NCBI RefSeq assembly: GCF_028550435.1
Contig: NZ_JAQQKV010000001.1
Span: forward strand, 248,001 to 312,000
Direction: 5' to 3'
DNA: 64,000 bases
Origin: Asticcacaulis machinosus
GTDB lineage: Bacteria; Pseudomonadota; Alphaproteobacteria; Caulobacterales; Caulobacteraceae
This document shows, piece by piece, positions 1 to 8,518 of this stretch (position 1 is its first letter; each line of letters opens with the position of its first letter). The position numbers were made by a program, and so were the translations under genes. A model generated the notes under the pieces. That model searched no databases. It saw only the letters and a list, made by a program, of their open reading frames with translations, and was not told where the DNA came from.

Positions 1-313
1 TGTCGCAGGCGATTTCAATATCCATATCCCCGCGCCAGCGCTTACGCCCCTGCGAGTCGGTATATTCCTTGGCGGTCTTGGTAATGAGAGCAAAGCCGTT
101 GTAGTCAAGCCAGTCGACCAGCGGGCGGATAGGTGAATAGTCGTCGCCTTCGACCAGAGCGGTATAATAATAGGCCCGGATCAGGATGCCGCGCTTACGG
201 AATTCATCCAGCAGCTTGCGGTAATCAATGTCGAAGTTTAAAGCCTTGGCTGCCGAATACAGGTTGGCGCCGTCGATAAACAGAGCGATTTTGTCGGTGG
301 GATAAAAACTCAT
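1..313 (-). CDS. NYN-domain (LabA/DUF88-like) protein, 3' end cut by window edge
   Basis: The first 104 codons of a reverse-strand gene are visible; the rest lies outside the window. The N-terminus reads MSFYPTDKIALFIDGANLYS, and a DMDIEIACD stretch lies at the edge. The IDGANLY and later D-x-D acidic motifs are typical of NYN-domain proteins, a PIN-like fold family that includes putative ribonucleases and LabA-like proteins. The acidic residues would bind metal. The start lies only 33 bp from the folK start on the other strand, so promoters for each gene must overlap the other gene or be very compact. The substrate is unknown; RNA processing is the family-level guess only. Confidence 0.85.
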   Translation of the reverse strand, partial: MSFYPTDKIALFIDGANLYSAAKALNFDIDYRKLLDEFRKRGILIRAYYYTALVEGDDYSPIRPLVDWLDYNGFALITKTAKEYTDSQGRKRWRGDMDIEIACD

Positions 314-346
314 GGTAATGGCTTTCTAAAAATAGGGTAGGCGATA

Positions 347-868
347 ATGGATGGCGGTAAAATCTATATTGCATATGGGGCTAATTTACCCGGCCGCCAC
401 GGGAATCAATCGCAAGAATTAGCCCATGTTGTCAAGAGATTACGCGAATTTGACGTAAGGGTTGAGCATATTTCCAAGCTTTGGCGATCAAAGGCATGGC
501 CTAATCCTGATGATCCGCCCTTTTATAACGCTGTTTTTCGAGTATCCACCGACCACTTACCCTATGATTTATTGAAAATTTTACATCGGATCGAAGTTGA
601 GGCGGGACGTATCCGCGATGTTAACCTTAGTGATATGAAAAACACACCGCGTGTACTTGATCTTGATCTTATTGCCTATAGCGATGAGGTGATCAATGAG
701 CCAGGTGGCATTCAGTTGCCGCATCCGCGGGCTCATGAGCGGGGATTCGTCATGGGGCCTTTGGCTGAGATTGATCCGGAATGGCTGCATCCTATCCTTA
801 AGCAAACGGCACGCGAATTGGTGCTTAAGGTTACGGTCGGGGTGGATGCTTATCCATTGGAGGGCTGA
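347..868 (+). CDS. folK: 2-amino-4-hydroxy-6-hydroxymethyldihydropteridine pyrophosphokinase (HPPK)
   Basis: HPPK transfers pyrophosphate from ATP to 6-hydroxymethyl-7,8-dihydropterin in cytosolic folate synthesis. The 173-residue length fits the family. The signature PRVLDLDLIAY spans about residues 101-111, with D105 and D107 as the metal-binding pair, followed by the LPHPRAHERGFV block near 124-135 that lines the pterin site. AWPNPDDPPFYNAVF near 50-64 is typical of alphaproteobacterial HPPKs. A purine-rich AGGGTAGG lies about 5 bases before the ATG. The 3' end overlaps the convergent exporter gene by 19 bp, and no terminator is visible between them. Confidence 0.95.
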   Translation: MDGGKIYIAYGANLPGRHGNQSQELAHVVKRLREFDVRVEHISKLWRSKAWPNPDDPPFYNAVFRVSTDHLPYDLLKILHRIEVEAGRIRDVNLSDMKNTPRVLDLDLIAYSDEVINEPGGIQLPHPRAHERGFVMGPLAEIDPEWLHPILKQTARELVLKVTVGVDAYPLEG

Positions 869-1806
869 GATTTACGCTGATCCAGCCAGCTATATAGGCC
901 TACGCCGACCAGAACTAAAATCGTTCCGGCAATATCGGATGTGGTTATGGTCTCGCGCAGGATCAAGCCGCTGAGGATCAGGGTAATTACGGGATTTATA
1001 AACCCGATTACCGCATTGGCCTGAGCTGAGATACGCGACAGGGCAAAATTGATCAGATAGCTGGGCAGGACGGTGGCACCAATGGCCAACCCTAAACATA
1101 ACCACAATAGGGGCGCGGATATGGGGATATCCGATGCCTTATGCGTCACTCCGAAGTGAATAAATGACGCGATTGCCGCACCCGTCATGGCCCATGAGGT
1201 GAACAAAGATGGCCCCATTTTCTTGATCACCGGCCTGGCCAGTAGAAGGTAAAGCGCAAACGCAACCGACGACACGGTAACCCATAAAGCGCCGGCGGTG
1301 ATATTGCCGCCTTTGGTGTGCATATCAGTTATGAACACCAGACCCAGACCGGTATAGGAAATGGCAAAGGCCGATAGCGCCCACGGCTTGATCTTATGAT
1401 CGAAAAACAATGCGCCGAGCAAAATGACAAACAGAGGGTAGGTGAACAGAATCAACCGCTCAAACTGCGGCGTCAGGTGCACCAATCCTTCAAAATCCGT
1501 GTAGCTGGCAAACCAGTAGCCCAGCACGCCTACAGCAATTGCGTGCGGATAGGTTTTGGCCGGAATGTCGATAGTGGCCCGGTGTTTCCACCAGGTGATT
1601 ACTCCCACTATCAGGAAAAAAGGGGTCGCCATCAGCAGGCGCAGGGTTAACAGCGTTGTGGCATCGACATCATAGTCATAGGCCAGCTTGATATAGATGC
1701 CCTTGGTGGCAAACAGAAATGAGCCCAGCAGTGCCAGTCCGTAGCCGCCCCATGTTATGAGCGGATTTTCTTTTTCTGAACTATCTGCGGGGATCGTCTC
1801 TGACAT
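850..1806 (-). CDS. EamA/DMT-superfamily inner-membrane transporter
   Basis: A 318-residue protein with about ten hydrophobic segments arranged as two similar halves, the architecture of the drug/metabolite transporter superfamily with two EamA domains. The first helix is near residues 25-45. The second-half motif around AQANAVIGFINPVITLILSG matches the helix where EamA proteins typically carry conserved small residues and proline. Members export amino acids, metabolites or drugs through the inner membrane; the substrate cannot be read from sequence. The gene stands alone on the reverse strand and overlaps the end of folK. Charged residues at both ends suggest cytoplasmic termini. Confidence 0.85.
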   Translation of the reverse strand: MSETIPADSSEKENPLITWGGYGLALLGSFLFATKGIYIKLAYDYDVDATTLLTLRLLMATPFFLIVGVITWWKHRATIDIPAKTYPHAIAVGVLGYWFASYTDFEGLVHLTPQFERLILFTYPLFVILLGALFFDHKIKPWALSAFAISYTGLGLVFITDMHTKGGNITAGALWVTVSSVAFALYLLLARPVIKKMGPSLFTSWAMTGAAIASFIHFGVTHKASDIPISAPLLWLCLGLAIGATVLPSYLINFALSRISAQANAVIGFINPVITLILSGLILRETITTSDIAGTILVLVGVGLYSWLDQRKSQPSNG

Positions 1807-1847
1807 GGTGGGCCTGATACTGCGGGCCCTGATATCATGTAAATAGA

Positions 1848-1874
1848 CAGCACCCTAAATGACATAAGGTGCTG
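1848..1874 (-). terminator. possible hairpin terminator after the small reverse-strand ORF
   Basis: CAGCACC and GGTGCTG form a perfect 7-bp stem with a 13-base loop. Read on the reverse strand it begins 5 bases after the TGA of the 54-residue ORF and is followed by TCTATTTA, a poor but T-rich tract. It could end that transcript, or it could be an unrelated inverted repeat. Confidence 0.35.
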
Positions 1875-1879
1875 GTAAC

Positions 1880-2044
1880 TCAGGCACCTGTTTTAAAGCG
1901 ACGCGCGCGGCGTGCGAGCTTAAGCGCCCAGAGCGGCTTTTCAGTTTTCTCGACGGCCTTGCGGTCCCGGCGTGCATCAGCGGCCACAATGCGGGTTGCT
2001 GTTGGCGCAAGGGTGTTCAGGCGATTGGCAAGGTGCGTAATCAT
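1880..2044 (-). CDS. possible small basic protein (54 aa), unknown
   Basis: An open frame of 54 codons starting MITHLANRLNTLAPTATRIV and ending in a very basic tail, KLARRARRFKTGA. It is the only reading frame I could find that fills most of the 416-bp gap between the exporter and rpoZ, and a hairpin follows its stop. No strong ribosome binding site precedes the ATG, and I recognise no family. The composition (Arg/Lys-rich, two Leu/Ala helices) could suit a nucleic-acid-binding or ribosome-associated peptide, but that is guesswork; it may be a chance frame. Confidence 0.35.
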   Translation of the reverse strand: MITHLANRLNTLAPTATRIVAADARRDRKAVEKTEKPLWALKLARRARRFKTGA

Positions 2045-2126
2045 GGCGGCGGCTATACAGGGGTATGGTTTCTAATGCAACATAGGTTGCGGCCTCCAAA
2101 GAATTTATGCGCAGCCAGTTGTGTTT

Positions 2127-2158
2127 TTGAACCAACAGCGCTAAACAGCGCGGTTCAA
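2127..2158 (+). promoter_or_regulatory. composite hairpin upstream of rpoZ
   Basis: TTGAACC pairs with GGTTCAA (7 bp) and, inside it, GCGCT pairs with AGCGC (5 bp) around an AAAC tetraloop, with a 4-base bulge (AACA) on the 5' side. The inner arm contains GCTAAAC, which resembles the Caulobacter-type -10 element. The structure may thus be a promoter-overlapping operator or the first element of the rpoZ leader RNA. Confidence 0.45.
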
Positions 2159-2165
2159 CCGGTAC

Positions 2166-2206
2166 ATATGCGCTATTGTGGCAGGACTGCCCTTATAAGC
2201 GCATAT
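2166..2206 (+). promoter_or_regulatory. second hairpin, in the rpoZ leader next to the ribosome binding site
   Basis: ATATGCGCT and AGCGCATAT form a perfect 9-bp stem. The 23-base loop holds a second small hairpin, GGCA-GGAC-TGCC. The outer stem ends 5 bases before the TTGAGGA ribosome binding site of rpoZ. Its placement suits a leader RNA that controls translation or mRNA stability of rpoZ; no T-tract follows, so it is not a standard terminator. Confidence 0.5.
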
Positions 2207-2222
2207 AGAATTTGAGGATTTC

Positions 2223-2582
2223 ATGGCTCGCGTCACTGTCGAAGATTGTATCGAAAAGGTCGATAACCGCTTCAATCTGGTTCTTCTGGCTGCTCATCGT
2301 GCCCGCGCCATTTCGTCGGGTTCGGCAATCCTGCTGGATCGCGACAATGATAAAAACCCGGTCGTGGCACTGCGCGAAATCGCTGAGGAAGTGCTTCCGC
2401 CGGAAACCCTGACTGAAAGCCTGATCGCCAGCCTGCAACGCGTCGATGAGCGTACCGAGGCTGAGGAAGAGGCTGAGACCCTGGCGCTGTTGGCTGATCC
2501 GCAACACATGCAGATGTCGGAAAGCGAACTGATCCGTGCGCTTCAGTCCGACCGCGACGGTGGTCAGGAAGAGCGTTACTAA
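2223..2582 (+). CDS. rpoZ: RNA polymerase omega subunit
   Basis: Omega helps assemble the beta' subunit and forms part of a ppGpp-binding site on RNA polymerase in Proteobacteria. The N-terminus [20 protein letters not shown] and the following [13 protein letters not shown] block are the conserved omega core (about residues 1-45). At 119 residues it is longer than the E. coli protein; the extra is an acidic C-terminal tail with [17 protein letters not shown] near 77-93. A TTGAGGA ribosome binding site lies just upstream. A strong terminator separates it from rsh, whose product makes the ppGpp that omega helps sense, so the two are neighbours but probably have separate transcripts. Confidence 0.97.
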   Translation: MARVTVEDCIEKVDNRFNLVLLAAHRARAISSGSAILLDRDNDKNPVVALREIAEEVLPPETLTESLIASLQRVDERTEAEEEAETLALLADPQHMQMSESELIRALQSDRDGGQEERY

Positions 2583-2608
2583 GCGTAAAAACTTATCTGT
2601 TTGATTTT

Positions 2609-2640
2609 AAGCCGCATCAATTCTGTTGATGCGGCTTTTT
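2609..2640 (+). terminator. rho-independent terminator after rpoZ
   Basis: A perfect 12-bp stem (AAGCCGCATCAA / TTGATGCGGCTT) with a TTCTG loop runs into a T-tract. It lies 26 bases after the rpoZ stop codon and separates rpoZ from rsh. Confidence 0.93.
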
Positions 2641-2755
2641 GCAGTGTGTCTTCCATCTGCGCGGCTGTTTTGACTATATTTTTTCTGGATAAGCTGAAAA
2701 AGCGGGCGTATGGTTATTATATGGGGTTGAGGTCCTTAAACATTAAGGATTTCTT

Positions 2756-5149
2756 ATGTACCATAAGGGTTTGATAACGACTATGTCGGCAGAAGGTCAT
2801 CAAGTTTTTGAGCGGAGCGCAGCGGGAAAATCTTCCGTGGCTTCGGATGCGCCTGAACCCAATGTCCCGCCGGGATTTCCGGCTGACCGGCCACCGGAAA
2901 CGCCTCCTCTTGATCCGCCAGTTGAAACGCCGCCGGTGTCGCCGCCAACTGAACTACCGCCGCCCGTTCAGGTGCGGCCCAAATTCCTGCGTCAGGTCGA
3001 GCTGATTGAGCGCGTGGCAGCCTATGATCCTACCGTGGATGAGGCCATGCTTAATCGCGCCTATGTCTACGCCATGCGTATGCACGGGGCGCAGCTTCGG
3101 GCGTCGGGCGATCCTTATTTCGCCCATCCAATTGAAGTGGCGGGTATTCTGACTGATTATAAGCTTGATGGCTCAGCGATTGCGGCCGCTTTGCTGCACG
3201 ATACGATTGAGGACACGCCGGCGACGCGTGAAGAAATCGCGGCCAAGTTTTCCGAAGACGTGGCGCAACTGGTCGAGGGGGTGACTAAGCTTACCCGCCT
3301 AGAGCTGCAGTCGGAATATACCAAGCAGTCGGAAAACCTGCGCAAGTTTATTCTGGCCATTTCGCGCGATATACGGGTGCTGCTGATCAAACTGGCTGAT
3401 CGCACACATAATATGAGAACGTTACAATATGTACCTGAATCCAAACGGGAACGTATTTCGCGTGAAACGCTGGAAGTCTATGCGCCTCTGGCCCGCTCGA
3501 TCGGCTGCAACCGGTTCGCAACCGAGTTGGAGGATCTGGCCTTCACCTATATCAATCCGACCGCTAAGGCCGCCATTGGCCGCAGGTTGGAGGACATGCG
3601 CGCCAAAAAGGGCGCCGTGGTTTCGCAGATTGCCAAGGACGTTAAAGAGCGGCTCTATAAGTACGGTATCAAGGCCGAAGTCTATGGCCGTGAAAAATCG
3701 CCCTATTCGATCTGGCGCAAGCTTCAGCGCAAATCGATCGGCTTTTCGCAACTGTCTGATATATTTGCTTTCCGTGTTATCGTAGAGTCAGAGGATGACT
3801 GCTACCGCGCCTTGGGCTTGATCCACCGCACATGGAGTTGTGTCGGTGATCGCTTCAAGGACTTCATCTCAACCCCTAAAAGCAACAATTATCAGTCCCT
3901 GCACACAACGGTGGTCGGGCATAAGGGGACGCGCATCGAGCTTCAGATTCGCACGGAAGAAATGGATCGTGTCGCCGAAGAGGGTGTGGCCGCCCACTGG
4001 AACTATAAGAACCATGCCTATGGCTTTGACGAGGAGGCGGCGACCAGGCGCGGTGGCCGCAACCCGATCAATAGCTTGAGGAATATCGTCCAGATCGTTG
4101 AAAATGGTGGTGATTCCGAAGACTGGGTCGAACATGCCAAGATGGAAATGTTCCTCGATCAGGTGTTCTGTTTTACTCCCAAGGGCCGCCTGATCACCTT
4201 GCCGCGCGGGGCCATGCCGCTTGATTTCGCCTTTGCTGTGCACACCGAGGTTGGCGAAACCGCCATCGGTGCGCTCATTAACGGCGAACACCGTCCGCTG
4301 CGCACGGTGCTGCAAAATGGCGATCAGGTTGACATCCTGACCGGTGTCGAATCGCGCATCAATCCTGACTGGCAGTCTTTGACGATTACGGGGCGTGCAC
4401 GCTCAGCCATTCGGCGTAACATCCGCCAGACCGAGCGTGAAGACTTCATCAAACTGGGGCGGGCTGCCATAGAACGCGCAGCGGCTCAGGTTGATAAGTC
4501 GTTGAATGACATAAGCTGGCGCACGGCATTTGAGCGCTTTCAGGTGCCCAATCAGGACGAACTTTACGAACTATGCGGACGCGGCAAAATCACGCCGGTC
4601 AAGATTCTTGAGGCGGTCTTTCCTGGCCTGACTATACCTGCGTTGATGGCTACTGATGGTCTGACGCGAATCAAGGACGGTGAGGGCGCGCGCGCGTTTG
4701 TTCGCGGCTCGGCGTTGCGTGAGCATCACCGTATCCGCTTTTCACGCTGCTGCTGTCCGGTGCCGGGAGAGCGAATCGTCGGCATTGTTGACGGTGTCGA
4801 GGTCCACGTTCATTCGATCGAATGTGATACTCTGGAGCAATTCGAAGATAATAAGGATGTCTGGGTTGACCTGCAATGGACGCTCAATGCCGAGAAAAAC
4901 ACCATCAGCGTCGCACGTATTCGCGCCAATATGCAAAATAAGCCGGGCGTGCTGGGTATCACCTGCACATTAATCGGTGAAGCTAAGGGCAACATTATCA
5001 ATATGCACTTGACGAATAATCAGGTCGATTTTCTTGACGTAGAATTTGAAATCGAAGTCATTGATGCTAAACACCTGACCAATATCAGCGCGGCCCTGCG
5101 CACCTGCCCCTCGGTCGAGAGTGTGGAGCGAATCCGGGGCAACGCCTAA
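2756..5149 (+). CDS. rsh: bifunctional (p)ppGpp synthetase/hydrolase, RSH family
   Basis: Makes and degrades (p)ppGpp, the stringent-response alarmone. Order: proline-rich N-terminal extension (about 33-74), HD hydrolase domain with H124, the H148-D149 pair, E152-D153 and D215, synthetase domain with the GREKSPYSIWRK loop near 311-322, D335 and the YQSLHT block near 379-384, then TGS, a CCCP zinc-finger-like motif, and a C-terminal ACT domain. Both catalytic sites keep their motifs, so it should be bifunctional, as is usual for the single RSH of alphaproteobacteria. The ATG at 2756 has an AAGGA site 7 bases upstream; another in-frame ATG lies at codon 10. pyrE follows after 24 bp. Confidence 0.96.
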   Translation: MYHKGLITTMSAEGHQVFERSAAGKSSVASDAPEPNVPPGFPADRPPETPPLDPPVETPPVSPPTELPPPVQVRPKFLRQVELIERVAAYDPTVDEAMLNRAYVYAMRMHGAQLRASGDPYFAHPIEVAGILTDYKLDGSAIAAALLHDTIEDTPATREEIAAKFSEDVAQLVEGVTKLTRLELQSEYTKQSENLRKFILAISRDIRVLLIKLADRTHNMRTLQYVPESKRERISRETLEVYAPLARSIGCNRFATELEDLAFTYINPTAKAAIGRRLEDMRAKKGAVVSQIAKDVKERLYKYGIKAEVYGREKSPYSIWRKLQRKSIGFSQLSDIFAFRVIVESEDDCYRALGLIHRTWSCVGDRFKDFISTPKSNNYQSLHTTVVGHKGTRIELQIRTEEMDRVAEEGVAAHWNYKNHAYGFDEEAATRRGGRNPINSLRNIVQIVENGGDSEDWVEHAKMEMFLDQVFCFTPKGRLITLPRGAMPLDFAFAVHTEVGETAIGALINGEHRPLRTVLQNGDQVDILTGVESRINPDWQSLTITGRARSAIRRNIRQTEREDFIKLGRAAIERAAAQVDKSLNDISWRTAFERFQVPNQDELYELCGRGKITPVKILEAVFPGLTIPALMATDGLTRIKDGEGARAFVRGSALREHHRIRFSRCCCPVPGERIVGIVDGVEVHVHSIECDTLEQFEDNKDVWVDLQWTLNAEKNTISVARIRANMQNKPGVLGITCTLIGEAKGNIINMHLTNNQVDFLDVEFEIEVIDAKHLTNISAALRTCPSVESVERIRGNA

Positions 5150-5173
5150 CTTTTCAAGAGTACGGGCCTGTTT

Positions 5174-5761
5174 ATGACTTCCGAAGACGTTATCAATGAA
5201 TTCCGCGCCGCCAATGCCTTGCGCGAAGGCCATTTTGTGCTGTCATCAGGCCTGCACAGCCCGATGTTTCTGCAAAAAAATCTGGTATTCATGGAGGCTG
5301 CCCGTTGCGAGCGGCTGTGTAAGGCTCTGGCCGAAAAAATCATTGCGACGGTTGGGCCGGTTGATCTGGCGATTTCCCCGGCGATTGGAGGTATCATTCC
5401 GGGCTATGAAACGGCGCGCCATTTGAAGGTCAACTCGATGTACGTTGAGCGCGAAGGCGGGGCGTTTAAACTACGCCGAGGCTTCCATTTCGAGCCAGGC
5501 GCCAAAATTGTCATGGTTGAAGATATTGTCACGACCGGCTTGTCGTCGCGCGAGTGTATTAAGGCCATTCAGGATCTGGGCGGTGAGGTGGTGGCTGCGG
5601 CCTGTATCGTGGATCGTTCCGGTGGTGAAGCCGATGTTGGCGTGCCGCTCATCTCATTGGCCAGCCTTAAGGTTCCGGCCTATCCGGCGGATCAATTGCC
5701 GGCGGATCTGGCCGCCATCCCCGTCGAAGACCCCGGCAGCCGTCGTCTGGCGAAAGTCTGA
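5174..5761 (+). CDS. pyrE: orotate phosphoribosyltransferase
   Basis: Converts orotate and PRPP to orotidine monophosphate in de novo pyrimidine synthesis. The PRPP-binding motif [13 protein letters not shown] (about residues 113-125) and the upstream [13 protein letters not shown] block (68-80), plus the substrate loop around YVEREGG, identify it. 195 residues is a usual length for the shorter, non-enteric class. It lies between rsh and pdxJ with only 3 bases to pdxJ, so it is probably cotranscribed with the following genes. Confidence 0.96.
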   Translation: MTSEDVINEFRAANALREGHFVLSSGLHSPMFLQKNLVFMEAARCERLCKALAEKIIATVGPVDLAISPAIGGIIPGYETARHLKVNSMYVEREGGAFKLRRGFHFEPGAKIVMVEDIVTTGLSSRECIKAIQDLGGEVVAAACIVDRSGGEADVGVPLISLASLKVPAYPADQLPADLAAIPVEDPGSRRLAKV

Positions 5762-5764
5762 GCC

Positions 5765-6529
5765 ATGTCGCAGCGTATTCGCTTAGGCCTGAACATTGAT
5801 CACATCGCGACCGTGCGCAACGCCCGTGGCGGCCATAGTCCTGATCCGGTTCGGGGGGCGCGGTTGGCGATTGCGGCAGGCGTAAACGGGATCACAGCCC
5901 ACCTGCGTGAGGATCGCCGCCATGTGCGTGACGGTGACATTTCGGCCTTAGCCGACCTTTGTAACGAACTGAATACACCGCTCAATTTTGAGATGGCGGT
6001 GACCGAAGAGATGCTGTCTCTGGCCGAAACTCTGCGACCCCATGCGGCCTGTCTGGTGCCTGAGCGCAGGCAGGAGCGCACGACCGAAGGCGGTCTGGAT
6101 GTGGCTGGGCGGGTGGATGATATTGGGGCCGCTGTCGCGCGTTTATCAAAGGCGGGCGTGCGTTCATCGCTGTTTATTGCCACAGACCCGGCTCAGGTGT
6201 CGGCGGCTGAGGCTATTAAAGCGCCGGTGGTTGAGTTCCACACCGGTGCCTTGTGCGACGCATTCCGCGAAGGCGATATGGCAGTTTATGAAAAAGAATT
6301 GAAAGCCTTAAGGCTGGCGGCTGATATGGCGCATAAGGCTGGTATCGAGGTTCATGCGGGCCACGGCATTGATTATGATACGGTGACGGCGATTGCTCAA
6401 ATCCCGCAGGTAAAAGAACTGAACATTGGCCATTTTCTGATCGGTGAGGCGATTTTTACCGGCCTTGAAACCTCGATCCACAAGATGCGCTTGCTGATGG
6501 ATGCGGCCAGAGGGTTGCCTTCCAGATGA
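5765..6529 (+). CDS. pdxJ: pyridoxine 5'-phosphate synthase
   Basis: Condenses 1-deoxyxylulose 5-phosphate with 3-amino-2-oxopropyl phosphate to form pyridoxine phosphate, the last ring-forming step of the DXP-dependent vitamin B6 pathway. The N-terminal LGLNIDHIATVRNARGG (8-24), the ITAHLREDRRHV block (about 43-54) and the VHAGHGIDYDTV phosphate loop near residue 196 are family hallmarks. Length 254 fits the TIM-barrel family. The stop codon overlaps the acpS start by 4 bases (ATGA), indicating translational coupling. The partner dxr-pathway gene dxr lies later in the window. Confidence 0.96.
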   Translation: MSQRIRLGLNIDHIATVRNARGGHSPDPVRGARLAIAAGVNGITAHLREDRRHVRDGDISALADLCNELNTPLNFEMAVTEEMLSLAETLRPHAACLVPERRQERTTEGGLDVAGRVDDIGAAVARLSKAGVRSSLFIATDPAQVSAAEAIKAPVVEFHTGALCDAFREGDMAVYEKELKALRLAADMAHKAGIEVHAGHGIDYDTVTAIAQIPQVKELNIGHFLIGEAIFTGLETSIHKMRLLMDAARGLPSR

Positions 6530-6924
6530 TCGTCGGTATCGGCAATGACCTGGTTGATACGCGCCGGATTGAGCAGTCGATCGAGAATTTCGGGGAAAAA
6601 TTTCTCAACCGGATATTCACCGCTGACGAACAAGCCCGCGCACAGGGGCATGCTAAACCAGTCTTATCTTACGCCAAGCGCTTTGCGGCCAAGGAGGCTG
6701 TGGCCAAAGCGCTTGGCACCGGCATTAGCGGGTTTCGATTTATCGATATCGAAGTGTTTAATAATGCTGCGGGTAAGCCCGAAATCATCCTGCATCGGGG
6801 CGCGCTGGAGCGCATGACGTCGCTGGTCAAGCCCGGTCATAATTATCACATCCACTTGTCATTGAGCGACGAATGGCCCTATGCCAGCGCCTATGCGGTG
6901 ATTGAAGCCTTGCCCTTGCCATAA
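6526..6924 (+). CDS. acpS: holo-[acyl-carrier-protein] synthase
   Basis: Attaches 4'-phosphopantetheine from CoA to the serine of acyl carrier protein. D8 in MIVGIGNDLVDTRRIE and E57 in the RFAAKEAVAKALGTGI block (52-67) are the magnesium ligands of the AcpS family. At 132 residues it is a standard single-domain trimeric type. Start overlaps pdxJ (ATGA). pdxJ-acpS-lepB-rnc-era-recO is a conserved order in many Proteobacteria and links lipid synthesis, protein secretion and ribosome maturation. Confidence 0.95.
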   Translation: MIVGIGNDLVDTRRIEQSIENFGEKFLNRIFTADEQARAQGHAKPVLSYAKRFAAKEAVAKALGTGISGFRFIDIEVFNNAAGKPEIILHRGALERMTSLVKPGHNYHIHLSLSDEWPYASAYAVIEALPLP

Positions 6925-6963
6925 TCTGTGGTTAGGTGAGGCGCAAGGTAACGGGGCAATACT

Positions 6964-7773
6964 ATGAGCGCGGAAGACAAGGTGGTCGAGGACGATATGG
7001 CAACGAGCAAGGGGAGCAGTGCCACCGGCGGCGCCAAAGAAGAAACCAGTGAGATCATCAAGACGGTCATCTATGCGCTGCTGATCACGCTCGTGTTTCG
7101 CACTCTGTTTTTTCAACCGTTTACGATCCCGTCAGCATCGATGGAGCCTAACCTTTACGAAGGCGACTACATCGTGGTCTCTAAGTGGGATTACGGCTAT
7201 TCCAAATATTCGTTCCAGTGGCCGCTGCCGTTCATCAAGGGCCGGATCATGGAAAAAGCAGCTAAACGCGGCGATATTGTCGTCTTCAAGCTGCCGCGTA
7301 ATCCAAAGGTGGATTACATTAAGCGTGTCGTCGGTGTTCCAGGTGACCGCGTTCAGATGCGCCATAACCAGCTTTATATCAATGACATCCCGGTGCCGGC
7401 TAAGAATCTGGGGCCGGTGATGCCGCAGATCAGCTATGATAGCCAGTACGCCACCAAGTATGAGGAATCCCTGCCGGACGGTTCAACTCACGCCATGCAG
7501 GATCTGCGCACCGATGGCCCGGCGGATGATACGCCGGAATATATCGTGCCGGCTGATCATTACTTCATGATGGGCGACAACCGCGACAATTCGATCGACA
7601 GTCGCTACGCTATGGATGATCCAATTCAGCCGGGTGTTGACTTTGTGCCGGCTGAAAACCTCGAAGGGCGCGCCACCATCGTGCTGGTATCGTGGAAAGA
7701 GGGTTCCTCGATCTGGAAACCTTGGACCTGGTTGAACCTGCGCTGGGATCGCCTGTTCAAATCCCTTAAGTAA
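6964..7773 (+). CDS. lepB: signal peptidase I
   Basis: Cleaves signal peptides of exported proteins at the periplasmic face of the inner membrane. A 30-residue hydrophilic N-terminus precedes one membrane helix (about 32-50). The catalytic serine is S59 in IPSASMEP, the catalytic lysine K120 in the DYIKRVVGVPGD box, and box E is GDNRDNSIDSR. The ATG at 6964 gives the 269-residue form; a later in-frame ATG (codon 12) also exists. It lies 39 bp after acpS and 49 bp before rnc. Confidence 0.95.
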   Translation: MSAEDKVVEDDMATSKGSSATGGAKEETSEIIKTVIYALLITLVFRTLFFQPFTIPSASMEPNLYEGDYIVVSKWDYGYSKYSFQWPLPFIKGRIMEKAAKRGDIVVFKLPRNPKVDYIKRVVGVPGDRVQMRHNQLYINDIPVPAKNLGPVMPQISYDSQYATKYEESLPDGSTHAMQDLRTDGPADDTPEYIVPADHYFMMGDNRDNSIDSRYAMDDPIQPGVDFVPAENLEGRATIVLVSWKEGSSIWKPWTWLNLRWDRLFKSLK

Positions 7774-7822
7774 ATTGAGGGTTTTGTTTTCTTTGGCGTG
7801 GGATTGGTGTATCTGACGCCCT

Positions 7823-8518
7823 ATGAACCTGAGACGATCCGCCCTCAGCGCCCTTGAGGCGCAATTGGGTTACGAATTTAAGGACAAGACCTTACTCGAT
7901 CTGGCGCTTACACACGCCAGCGTAGCCGAGGGTGCGCGCAAGATCGCTGACAATGAGCGCCTTGAGTTTTTGGGCGATCGGGTGCTGGCGTTAATGGTGT
8001 CCGAAGCCCTGATGGAGGCCTTTCCTGACGCCAGCGAAGGGGAGCTGTCGCGACGATTCCACAGTTTGGTCAGTCGCGAAACCTGTGCCGAAGTCGCCAA
8101 AAATTTAGGTGTCGGTCCAGCGCTACGCTTGGCGGCTGGGGAGACCAAAAGCGGCGGGCGTGAGAACCTCACGATTTTGGGTGATGCGTGTGAAGCGCTG
8201 ATTGCGGCTATTTATATCGAGGCCGGGTTTGAGGGCGTGGTGCGTTTGTTCAAGCCGTTGTGGACTGAGCGGATGCAGGCGTCCGGCAACAGCGTGCGTA
8301 TCAACCCGAAATCTTATCTACAGGAATGGGCCGCCTCAAAACAAAAGGCCCTGCCGAAATATTCTATAATTAACCGATCAGGCCCCGACCACGCTCCGGT
8401 CTTTACTATCGAAGTGACTGTCGACGGGCACCCCTCTCAATCCGCCACCGGGCGATCGCGGCAAGATGCTGAAAAAGCGGCCGCCCTTGGCTTTATCGAA
8501 CGTGAAGGCTTAGCGTGA
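7823..8518 (+). CDS. rnc: ribonuclease III
   Basis: Double-strand-specific endonuclease that matures rRNA and cuts structured mRNAs. The catalytic signature NERLEFLGDRVL (44-55) supplies E45, E48 and D52; a second acidic cluster lies in the GDACEALIAAIYIEAG block. A double-stranded RNA-binding domain occupies about residues 160-230, with the SATGRSRQDAEKAAA motif. Length 231 fits. The stop codon overlaps the GTG of era by 4 bases, consistent with the usual rnc-era coupling. Confidence 0.96.
   Translation: MNLRRSALSALEAQLGYEFKDKTLLDLALTHASVAEGARKIADNERLEFLGDRVLALMVSEALMEAFPDASEGELSRRFHSLVSRETCAEVAKNLGVGPALRLAAGETKSGGRENLTILGDACEALIAAIYIEAGFEGVVRLFKPLWTERMQASGNSVRINPKSYLQEWAASKQKALPKYSIINRSGPDHAPVFTIEVTVDGHPSQSATGRSRQDAEKAAALGFIEREGLA

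Noticed and set aside
1807-2222. Possible two-piece tmRNA or other structured RNA gene before rpoZ
   Set aside because: No alphaproteobacterial tag-peptide sequence and no tRNA-like ends; only two local hairpins are seen.
3869-4315. Reverse-strand frame of 148 codons opposite rsh
   Set aside because: Shadow of rsh with no motif.
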